From Azospirillum sp. 47_25 (GTDB taxonomy: Bacteria; Pseudomonadota; Alphaproteobacteria; RF32; CAG-239): 64,000 nt of DNA. This document shows positions 1 through 7,167 of this stretch, piece by piece. The translations under genes and the position numbers were made by a program. The stretch covers positions 1-64,000 of the forward strand of contig MNTU01000038.1 in assembly GCA_001917125.1 (NCBI GenBank), in the 5' to 3' direction. Under the pieces are notes generated by a model, which worked only from the letters and a program-made list of their open reading frames with translations, had not been told where the DNA came from and did no database searches. Within the stretch, counting starts at the first letter, position 1. Each line of letters begins with the position of its first letter.

Positions 1-116
<116 letters not shown>

Positions 117-154
117 TTACGTTGTTAACAGTTTTGCTTAAGAAGGGGAAAATT

Positions 155-228
155 TGGAGCGGGTGAGGGGAATCGAACCCCCGTCATAAGCTTGGAAGGC
201 TTCTGCTCTACCATTGAGCTACACCCGC
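155..228 (-). tRNA. tRNA-Gly (anticodon TCC)
   Basis: On the reverse strand this 74-nt segment starts GCGGGTG, has a TTCGATT T-loop and an encoded CCA end, and carries TCC in the anticodon loop. It sits between tRNA-Tyr and tuf, 56 nt upstream of the tuf start, so it is probably processed out of a tRNA-tuf transcript. Confidence 0.95.
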
Positions 229-268
229 TTAAATAGCCTCTTCTCGAGAGTCCCTGTTTAAAAATAAA

Positions 269-354
269 TGGTGGAGGGGGAAAGATTTGAACTTTCGTAG
301 ACCGAAGTCGACGGATTTACAGTCCGTTGCATTTGACCGCTCTGCCACCCCTCC
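269..354 (-). tRNA. tRNA-Tyr (anticodon GTA)
   Basis: On the reverse strand this 86-nt segment starts GGAGGGG, ends CCACCA, has a long variable arm (class II tRNA) and anticodon GTA flanked by an ACGGA/TCCGT stem. It is the first gene of the tRNA-Tyr/tRNA-Gly/tuf unit. Confidence 0.95.
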
Positions 355-410
355 GTTATTCGTGAACAGGGTTGAGGATTTACCATCCTTTTTTTAATTC
401 ACTGACTCGC

Positions 411-439
411 AAATAATCGTATTTTTGGCTTCTTGTCAA
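411..439 (-). promoter_or_regulatory. Sigma70-type promoter of the tRNA-tuf unit
   Basis: On the reverse strand, TTGACA (434-439) is followed after exactly 17 bp by TTATTT (411-416). The -10 lies about 55 bp upstream of tRNA-Tyr. Position and near-consensus -35 make it the likely promoter. It is divergent from, and partly overlaps, the upstream region of the methyltransferase gene. Confidence 0.6.
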
Positions 440-499
440 CCTTTTTTTTACATATTTATTAACTTATCCGCATTATTATATTTCCTGCTGCAAAAATAT

Positions 500-1393
500 A
501 TGGAGAAAACAAAGGCTAAACCGGTATTAACCGAAACAGGAAATTCCGATGCCGAAAGCACGGGCCTGACGAATGCCGCCCAAATTGCCCGCAAGCTGAA
601 CAACGAAGATAAGGAAATCGATATGTCTAAATTTCATAAAAGCAATAATTCTGTTCCCGCCGCTTCATCTGCCGCAATTTTCTACGGACGCCACCCCGTC
701 GCCGCGGCCATTGCCAACCCCCGCAGGCAGATAAACAAAATTCTCTGTACCGCCGAAAACGCCGAAGAACTACGCCGTCTCTGCACGGAAAACCGCCGGA
801 CACCCGGTCTGGTTAATATCGTTGACCGAAAAGAAATTGACCGCATTTTGCCCCGTGAAGCCGTTCATCAGGGCATCGCCGCTTATGTCCGGGAACTGGA
901 AAACTACACGCTGGAAGATATCTGCATTATGGCCGGCGACCGCCCCGACTGCCATGTTTTGATTTTGGATCAGGTAACCGACCCTCAGAACATCGGCGCA
1001 ATTATCCGTTCCTGTGTGGCTTTTGACACTCTTGCCCTGATTATGCAGGACAAAAACGCTCCGGCCGAAACCGGCGCCATGGCCAAAGCTTCCGCCGGCA
1101 TGATTGAACATCTGCCGATATGCCGGGTAACCAACCTCTCCCGCGCTGTCGAAAAATTAAAGCAGTCCGGTTTCTGGACCGTCGGTATGGACGGCTACGC
1201 CGAAACCGCTATCGACAAATTGAAAAAAGGCGGAAAAACCGCCGTCATCATGGGCTCTGAAGGCAAAGGCATGCGCCGGCTGGTTGAAGAAGCCTGCGAC
1301 ATCACCGTCCGCCTGCCGATTTCCGCCAAAGTGGAAAGTCTGAACGTTTCCACCGCGGCGGCCATCGCCCTCTATGAAATCAGCAAAAAATAA
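500..1393 (+). CDS. rlmB: SpoU/TrmH-family rRNA 2'-O-methyltransferase (RlmB-like)
   Basis: This protein probably methylates a ribose 2'-O in 23S rRNA using SAM (G2251 if a true RlmB). The substrate-binding segment IFYGRHPVAAAIANP is followed by the SPOUT knot motifs: DQVTDPQNIGAIIRS, then MGSEGKGMRRL and LPISAKVESLNVSTAAAIALYE. Start choice is uncertain. The ATG at 500 gives a short charged N-terminal extension that looks coding, whereas the ATG at 623 has a better ribosome site (AAGGA, 7 nt) and gives 256 residues, near the usual family length. It is monocistronic, next to the divergent tRNA-tuf unit. Family is certain; the exact target base is inferred. Confidence 0.9.
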   Translation: MEKTKAKPVLTETGNSDAESTGLTNAAQIARKLNNEDKEIDMSKFHKSNNSVPAASSAAIFYGRHPVAAAIANPRRQINKILCTAENAEELRRLCTENRRTPGLVNIVDRKEIDRILPREAVHQGIAAYVRELENYTLEDICIMAGDRPDCHVLILDQVTDPQNIGAIIRSCVAFDTLALIMQDKNAPAETGAMAKASAGMIEHLPICRVTNLSRAVEKLKQSGFWTVGMDGYAETAIDKLKKGGKTAVIMGSEGKGMRRLVEEACDITVRLPISAKVESLNVSTAAAIALYEISKK

Positions 1394-1488
1394 ACGGCAA
1401 ACGCCGCGAAAAACAAACTGCAGAGATTCACCATATCTTTAACTTTTTTCCTTATCATATCAATTGGCAGAAATACGGGAGAAAAACA

Positions 1489-2226
1489 GTGACGGAAACC
1501 CTGCATATCAAAAACTTGACCAAAGATTTCGGCAGCCTGCGCGCCGTAAACAATATTTCTTTTACCGCGCGGCAGGGAGAAATCATCGCCCTGCTCGGCC
1601 CCAACGGCGCCGGCAAATCGACCCTGATGAACATGATTACCGGCTATCTGGCTCCCACATCCGGCGAAATTTCCGTCCTCGGCTGCAAAATTACCGACAA
1701 CTGCCTGTTTGCCAAACAAAACATCGGTTTCCTGCCCGAGGGTTCTCCCCTCTACCCTGACCTTTCCGTCAAAGCTTTTCTGAACTACATTGCCGAATTG
1801 CGAGGACTCGCCGGCAGTAAAAAAGACGAGCGCCTGGCAAGAGTCTGCCGCCTGTCGCAAATAGACAGCGTCTGGAATCAAAAAATTGAAACGCTCTCCA
1901 AAGGCTACCGCCGCCGGGTCGGATTCGCCCAGAGCATTTTGAGCAACCCGCCGATACTGCTGCTGGATGAACCTACCGACGGGCTCGATCCTAATCAAAA
2001 AGAACACATCCGCCGCCAAATCAGCGAACTCGGCCGCCATAAAACCATTCTGATTTCCACTCATCTGCTTGATGAAGCCGAAACCGTCTGCAACCGCATC
2101 ATCCTGATTGACCGCGGCGCCGTCAAAGCTGACGGAACATTGGAAGACATTCTGCTCCAAACAAAAACTTCCGGTTTGGAGGAGGCATTCAAAAAATTAA
2201 CCGCCGGAGGAAAAAAACATGCCTAA
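1489..2226 (+). CDS. ABC transporter ATP-binding protein (GldA-like)
   Basis: This 245-residue ATPase belongs to the ABC-2 exporter type. It shows Walker A (GPNGAGKS, about residues 38-45), a signature-like segment (LSKGYRRRVGFAQ), Walker B (LLLDEPTDGLDP) and the switch His (STHLLDEAE). A GTG start at 1489 is used, preceded by GGGAGAAA. Its end overlaps the start of the next gene by 8 bp, so the two are translationally coupled. The partner is a GldF/GldG-type protein, suggesting an ATPase for a gliding-type exporter. Such systems occur in many non-gliding bacteria and the cargo is unknown. Confidence 0.93.
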   Translation: MTETLHIKNLTKDFGSLRAVNNISFTARQGEIIALLGPNGAGKSTLMNMITGYLAPTSGEISVLGCKITDNCLFAKQNIGFLPEGSPLYPDLSVKAFLNYIAELRGLAGSKKDERLARVCRLSQIDSVWNQKIETLSKGYRRRVGFAQSILSNPPILLLDEPTDGLDPNQKEHIRRQISELGRHKTILISTHLLDEAETVCNRIILIDRGAVKADGTLEDILLQTKTSGLEEAFKKLTAGGKKHA

Positions 2227-5200
2227 AACCTGGATTGTCGCCCGAAACGAACTGTACCGTTATTTCATCTCCCCGCTGGCCTATGTTTATTTGATTGCCT
2301 TTTTGCTCCTTAACGGCTCCTTCGCCGTTTATTTCGGCGACTTTTTCAACCGCGGGCAGGCTGACCTGAGTTCAATGTTCGCTTTTCAGCCCTGGATTTA
2401 CCTCATTTTCATTCCCGGTATTTCCATGCGGCTTTGGTCAGAAGAATTCAGACAGCAAACCATTGTCCAAATTATGACGCTGCCGGTGCCGGCCGCCGCT
2501 TATGTCTGGGGAAAATTTTTGGCATCCTGGCTTTTTTGCGGCCTGGCTCTGCTGCTCACTTTTCCTTTCTGGCTGACAGTCAATTGGCTCGGCAATCCGG
2601 ATAACGGCGTTATCCTCGGCGGTTATCTCGGCAGCTTTCTGCTGGCCGGCTGCATGCTTGCTATCTCTCAGACCATGTCCGCCCTCACCAAAAATCAGGT
2701 CATCGCCTTGGTACTGTCCGTCATTGCCAACCTGCTGTTTTTCCTGAGCGGGGTAGAATATGTTCTGTCCTTTTTCCGCGCTTTTGCTTCGCAGACATTC
2801 ATTGAAATGATTGCCTCGTTCAGTTTTCTCACTCATTTTCAAACGCTCGCCAACGGATTGCTTGAACTTCGCGACCTTTTCTTTTTCGGAACGGTTATCC
2901 TGCTTTTCAATTTCACCACAATTCTGATTGTCGGTTTTAAAACATCCGGAACTTCCGGTTGGCTCAAATCGACCTCCCGCAATTACTACATTTTTGCCGT
3001 TCTGCTTCTGCTCTGCGGCTTCACCGGTTTGAACCTCATCGCCAACAGCTTTCTGCGCGATATCCAGTATGATTTCACCGCCGAAAAAATCTATACGCTC
3101 TCCCCCTCGACCAAACGCATTCTCGGCAGCCTACCCCGCCCTGTCGTCGCCAAACTGTATTACACGCCGCTGCTTGGTCAGCGCAATCCCGAAATCCGCC
3201 TGCTGGTTGACAAACTGTATATCCTTCTGCGCAAATACAGCCGCCTGTCCGGAGGAAAGTTCAATTTTGCCGTCTATCATCCCCAACCGCTTGACAATAT
3301 CGAAGATCAGGCACTGGCTGCCGGATTGCAGCCGATTCCTTTAATTGATCTTAACCAAAACGGTTTTCTCGGACTGACTCTGACTGACGAAGCCGGCAGC
3401 AGACAGGTCATTCCGCTGTTTCCGCTGGAACGGCAGAACTTCCTTGAGCAGGACCTCACGTCACAGATTTTTGAACTTTTCCAAACCAAACCGACGCTCG
3501 GTATCATCAGCGGCCTGCCCGTTTTTGATTCCGCCGAAACCGAAAACGGCAGCATGGTAAATCAGGAATGGGAAATCATTAAACAAATCAGACAGTTCTA
3601 CAATATCAAAGAAATTAAAACCGCCGCCGACTTCCCAGACGATTTGCAGCTGTTGATGCTGATTCATCCGCACCGGCTGAAACCTGAAATCATCGAAGCC
3701 GTTACTGACTATACGCTTCGCGGCGGCAACAGTCTGGTTTTGCTTGACACGACGGCAGAAGCTCCGCGGATTTTCTCGCCTCTCAACAATGAATATGTCT
3801 CCTCTGATTTGGGAGAATTAAGCCGCCTGTGGCATTTCAACTATTTTCCCGAAGCCGTAGTTGCCGACCTCGGCAACTCAATAACGGTTGACGCCACCAC
3901 CGACTATAAAAACAATCCGAATTTTACTCAGGACATTATCCAGTTTGCTCCCCGCGGCAATAACCTGAACCGCAGCGAACCCGAAACGGCCCGTCTGAAA
4001 AGCATTCTTTTTGCTTCGGCTTCCGTTTTGAAACCGGATTCCTCAGGGGCAGTTGACTTCGTCCCGCTGATAAAGGCCGGAAACAACTCGGCCCTGATGC
4101 CTGCCGACGTTGTGCGCCGCGGCATGAACCCTTCGGATATTCTGCGTTGGTTCAAACCGGACAATCAGGAAAAAGTCATCGCCGCCAAAATCATCAGCCG
4201 GGACTTGCAGCGGCCTTTCACCGTCATTGCCGTCGCCGACACCGATTTCATCTACGATTCTTTTTGGACTCGCTCCTCCTCGATTCTCGACCGTCGCTAC
4301 ACCGTTCCGCTCCTCGACAACGGCAATTTCATTCTCAATGCGCTTGAAAGCCTTTCCGGCACCGAAAATCTGACGGACTTGCGCGGCAAAACTTCTGCCG
4401 ACCGGCCTTTTGCCGATATTGAAAAAATGCGCCGGGACAACCAACTGCAATTCAAACTCAAAGAAAGCGAAATCTTTGAAAAAATAAACCAAACCAAGAC
4501 TAAGCTCTCCGAAATCTGGAACAAAAAAAGCTTTGAAGGAAGAGATCTCTTTTCCGCCGACGAACTTGCCGTCATCGCCAACTATCGCCGGCAGCTGGAC
4601 AGCCTGCGCCTTGACCTCGCCGCCAACCGCAAAGAACTCAACACCAACATCGAGCATATTGCCAACCTCGTCAAGCTGGTCAACATCTATTTGCTTCCGG
4701 GCATTTTGCTGCTGGGACTGGCCGTCTATCTGCTTCTCCGCCGCCCCCGGACTTCCGGCGGAAAATTCCGTATCAACGCCCCGCTGCTCAAGCTCGGCAT
4801 CGCCGGACTGTTCCTGTTGGGAGCGGGGCTGTTTGCCGCCGGACTTGATAATCGGACACCGGTCAGCGCTTATGAAAACAAACTGATTTTTCCCCGGCTC
4901 GATAAGGAAATCAATCAGCTGACGGAGATAGAACTTCACGCCGCCGACGGAACACTTACGTTTGTCCGCAGCAATAATCTCTGGACATTGCGGGAAAAAC
5001 CCGATTTTCCGGTTTATCAGGAACGGATTCGCCGGTTTCTTAACGCCATGCTGGAAGCCCGCTACTACGAAAAACGAACCGCTGATCCCGAATATCTTGC
5101 CGGTTTCGGCCTGACTCCGCCTGAAGCTCCCGGTTCGCGCAGCATCCGCATCATATTGCGCCGCGATAACCGGCAGATTCTGACTGATTTTGAAGTCGGG

Positions 5201-5692
5201 GACTTTAACATCGACATCGGCCGCGGCACTCGCGGTGCCTACCTGAAGTTTCCCGGACAATTTCAGGTTTGGCTGGCTCGTGCCGACTTTATCGACCTTT
5301 CTGTCGACTGGAGAGATTGGACCTACAGCACATTATGGAACCTCCGCTTCGGACGCATCGCCGACACCGACAAAATCCATGCCGCCGAACCGCTGACCCT
5401 GCTGGTGCGCGATTTGCTCACCACTCCGCTGCTGAAAGCATACCGCGACGCGGAAAATATGGAGTCTTTCCAGTCGCTGGATATCCTGACTGAAGACAGA
5501 AACCAGCTCCGCCTCCTTTTCTATCGCCGGAACGGAAAATATTACGTCCGTTATCTCTTTGACAACAGCATTGCCGGAAAACATTTGCAATTCTTTGCCG
5601 GTTATGCTAAATCCCTCCTTTATGAAATTCCGGCCCTGAATATGGAGAAAATTGAACATGACCTTGCAGCCGCTGAGTCAGGAACAAAGTAA
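2219..5692 (+). CDS. Fused ABC-2 permease / GldG-like / DUF4340 protein
   Basis: This 1157-residue protein combines three units usually encoded by two or three genes. Residues 1-245 are an ABC-2 permease with six hydrophobic spans (GldF-like). After another span near 255-280 comes a GldG-like extracytoplasmic auxiliary domain (about 290-720). It is followed by a charged coiled-coil stretch (about 735-815), two more membrane spans (near 825-880) and a DUF4340-like C-terminal part carrying WLARADF and DWRDWTYS segments. It partners with the ATPase overlapping its start. The fusion fixes a 1:1:1 stoichiometry of the membrane and periplasmic parts. Function beyond transport or envelope remodelling is unknown. 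A long open frame on the opposite strand here is a shadow. Confidence 0.88.
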   Translation: MPKTWIVARNELYRYFISPLAYVYLIAFLLLNGSFAVYFGDFFNRGQADLSSMFAFQPWIYLIFIPGISMRLWSEEFRQQTIVQIMTLPVPAAAYVWGKFLASWLFCGLALLLTFPFWLTVNWLGNPDNGVILGGYLGSFLLAGCMLAISQTMSALTKNQVIALVLSVIANLLFFLSGVEYVLSFFRAFASQTFIEMIASFSFLTHFQTLANGLLELRDLFFFGTVILLFNFTTILIVGFKTSGTSGWLKSTSRNYYIFAVLLLLCGFTGLNLIANSFLRDIQYDFTAEKIYTLSPSTKRILGSLPRPVVAKLYYTPLLGQRNPEIRLLVDKLYILLRKYSRLSGGKFNFAVYHPQPLDNIEDQALAAGLQPIPLIDLNQNGFLGLTLTDEAGSRQVIPLFPLERQNFLEQDLTSQIFELFQTKPTLGIISGLPVFDSAETENGSMVNQEWEIIKQIRQFYNIKEIKTAADFPDDLQLLMLIHPHRLKPEIIEAVTDYTLRGGNSLVLLDTTAEAPRIFSPLNNEYVSSDLGELSRLWHFNYFPEAVVADLGNSITVDATTDYKNNPNFTQDIIQFAPRGNNLNRSEPETARLKSILFASASVLKPDSSGAVDFVPLIKAGNNSALMPADVVRRGMNPSDILRWFKPDNQEKVIAAKIISRDLQRPFTVIAVADTDFIYDSFWTRSSSILDRRYTVPLLDNGNFILNALESLSGTENLTDLRGKTSADRPFADIEKMRRDNQLQFKLKESEIFEKINQTKTKLSEIWNKKSFEGRDLFSADELAVIANYRRQLDSLRLDLAANRKELNTNIEHIANLVKLVNIYLLPGILLLGLAVYLLLRRPRTSGGKFRINAPLLKLGIAGLFLLGAGLFAAGLDNRTPVSAYENKLIFPRLDKEINQLTEIELHAADGTLTFVRSNNLWTLREKPDFPVYQERIRRFLNAMLEARYYEKRTADPEYLAGFGLTPPEAPGSRSIRIILRRDNRQILTDFEVGDFNIDIGRGTRGAYLKFPGQFQVWLARADFIDLSVDWRDWTYSTLWNLRFGRIADTDKIHAAEPLTLLVRDLLTTPLLKAYRDAENMESFQSLDILTEDRNQLRLLFYRRNGKYYVRYLFDNSIAGKHLQFFAGYAKSLLYEIPALNMEKIEHDLAAAESGTK

Positions 5693-6605
5693 CCGTCTGA
5701 AAAAAATCGCCACCATTGCCAGCGTTTCTCTGGCCGTCAGCCTGAGTCTGCTTAAAACTTTCGGCGCCCTTTACACCGGCTCGCTGGCCGTGTTGTCATC
5801 CATGATTGACAGTTTGGCTGATATTTTTGCCTCCTCCGTAACGTATATTGCCGTTAAATATGCTTCCAAACCGGCCAGTGACAATCATCGCTACGGCTAC
5901 GGCAAAGCCGAAGCCCTGAGTGCTTTAATCCAGTCGGCTTTTATTGCCGGCTCCGGCATTTTCGTCATGTATGACGGCTTCAGCCGTTTTTTGAGTCCCA
6001 AACCGCTGGAACAAACCGATACCGGTATCATCATAATGGTCATCAGCCTTGTCAGCACCGTTGCGCTCATCTTCTTCCAAAAATACGTTACCCGCCGCAC
6101 CAAGTCGCAGGCCATTTCTGCCGACAGTGCTCATTATGCGGTTGATGTTATGACCAATGCGTCAATCATTCTCAGCCTGTTGGTCGTAAAATTCTTCAAC
6201 ATCAGCTGGTTTGATACGCTCACCGCCTTTGTCATCTCCGCTTATCTGCTGGTCAACGCTTATCACCTGGCACGGCAAGCCGTCAGTCTTCTTATGGATG
6301 AAGAGCTCAGTGACGACATCCGCACCGACATTATCCGCATTGTCCGCAACAGTCCTTTTACCAAAGGCATTCATGATTTGCGCACCCGCGACCTCGGCGG
6401 AACCTATATGTTTGAATTTCATCTGGAACTGGACGGTAATCTCTCCCTTTACGATGCCCATGACCTGACCGATATGGTCGAAGACGAAATTTTGGAAGCT
6501 TACCCCAATGCCCAGATTATCATTCATCAGGACCCGGCCGGTATTGATGAAAAGCGGCTTGATCAGATTATCCTCCAAAACAAAAAGAAAAAGAAAAAAT
6601 CATAA
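5658..6605 (+). CDS. Cation diffusion facilitator (FieF/CDF) transporter
   Basis: This is a proton-coupled efflux pump for divalent metals (Zn2+, Fe2+, Mn2+ or similar) in the inner membrane. Metal-site aspartates occur in two TM pairs: DSLADI with HRYGYGKAEAL, and SADSAHYAVDV. The C-terminal cytoplasmic domain contains HDLRTRDLGG. A lysine-rich tail ends the protein. The ATG at 5658 is chosen because GGAG lies 10 nt upstream; a TTG two codons earlier is also open. The gene overlaps the end of the exporter gene by 35 bp, so the three genes from 1489 form one operon. Which metal is moved cannot be read from the sequence. Confidence 0.92.
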   Translation: MTLQPLSQEQSNRLKKIATIASVSLAVSLSLLKTFGALYTGSLAVLSSMIDSLADIFASSVTYIAVKYASKPASDNHRYGYGKAEALSALIQSAFIAGSGIFVMYDGFSRFLSPKPLEQTDTGIIIMVISLVSTVALIFFQKYVTRRTKSQAISADSAHYAVDVMTNASIILSLLVVKFFNISWFDTLTAFVISAYLLVNAYHLARQAVSLLMDEELSDDIRTDIIRIVRNSPFTKGIHDLRTRDLGGTYMFEFHLELDGNLSLYDAHDLTDMVEDEILEAYPNAQIIIHQDPAGIDEKRLDQIILQNKKKKKKS

Positions 6606-6638
6606 AAAAAGGCTCAAACTTCCGCAGAAGTTTGAGCT
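6604..6638 (-). terminator. Reverse-strand intrinsic terminator after the CDF gene
   Basis: An 11-bp perfect stem (6612-6622 with 6627-6637, loop CGCA) is followed by seven T on the reverse strand only. It would stop leftward transcripts before they run into the CDF gene; on the forward strand it lacks a U tract. Confidence 0.6.
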
Positions 6639-6666
6639 CTGAACGCAATCGTTTTATAAAATAAGC

Positions 6667-6707
6667 AAAAAAAAAAGACAATTCCAATTATCCTGAATTG
6701 CCTTTTT
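6667..6707. terminator. Bidirectional terminator
   Basis: CAATTC (6679-6684) pairs with GAATTG (6695-6700). Ten A on the left give a long U tract to leftward transcripts and five T on the right serve rightward ones. It closes both the structured RNA unit and the CDF operon. Confidence 0.6.
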
Positions 6708-7032
6708 GATGACGAACCGAGTTTCGCAACTGGGAAGTCACATATATATAAGCCAGAAGTAATTTCCTGAAAAAAACCAGATCCGGATTTCCCAATCGGG
6801 ATCTGGGCTAACTTTGCAAAAAAAACAGTCGCAGCAAAGTTATTTTAATAAACAAGTAAAGCTACATTACCCTTAATGAAGTGTTACGCCTTCGGGTAAT
6901 GGGGACTAAATGGCTAAAAGTCCCTGGCTATCGAGATGAAAAAATTCACTCATTTGCAACATCATCTATAAAGGCCGAAGCGTTTATAAACGATATATTT
7001 TGTTCATATAATAGACAATGTAATTCAAAGTT
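6667..7032 (-). ncRNA. Unidentified structured RNA (about 365 nt)
   Basis: The gene-free stretch between the CDF gene and hppA carries a complete RNA-gene layout on the reverse strand: a 17-bp-spaced promoter (7039-7067), a series of stable stem-loops, then a terminator with a ten-U tract. The stems are GGGACT/AGTCCC (near 6898-6920), ATTACCC/GGGTAAT with an inner GAAG/CTTC (near 6866-6900), AACTTTGC/GCAAAGTT (near 6809-6840) and CCAGATCC/GGATCTGG (near 6778-6809). No reading frame of useful length is present. I found no tmRNA tag or T-arm, no RNase P core and no SRP apical loop. The size and structure resemble a housekeeping or regulatory RNA, but I cannot name it. Confidence 0.55.
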
Positions 7033-7038
7033 GAGCGC

Positions 7039-7067
7039 AATGTAGTTGTTTTTTGCAATTTTGTCAA
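7039..7067 (-). promoter_or_regulatory. Sigma70-type promoter of the structured RNA
   Basis: On the reverse strand a perfect TTGACA (7062-7067) is followed after 17 bp by TACATT (7039-7044). It lies downstream of the hppA terminator, so it must serve the stretch below it, not hppA. Transcription would start near 7032. Confidence 0.65.
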
Positions 7068-7110
7068 CAAAAATTTTCACACCCGAAAAAAATTGATATT
7101 ACAATATATT

Positions 7111-7146
7111 ACAAACAAAAAAGAACCTCCTGCAAAGGAGGTTCTT
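7111..7146 (-). terminator. hppA terminator
   Basis: AAGAACCTCC (7121-7130) pairs perfectly with GGAGGTTCTT (7137-7146), followed on the reverse strand by a T-rich run. It lies 22 bp after the hppA stop codon. Confidence 0.85.
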
Positions 7147-7167
7147 TCGCCTTAAAGCATGCGGATA

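Noticed and set aside
4043..5260. A 405-residue open frame on the reverse strand
   Set aside because: It lies wholly inside the GldF/GldG-like gene, which has clear domains and family motifs; it is a codon-bias shadow.
6667..7032. Permuted tmRNA, RNase P RNA, 6S RNA or SRP RNA
   Set aside because: No tmRNA tag, CCA-end/T-arm pair, RNase P core or SRP apical loop was found. The RNA stays unnamed.
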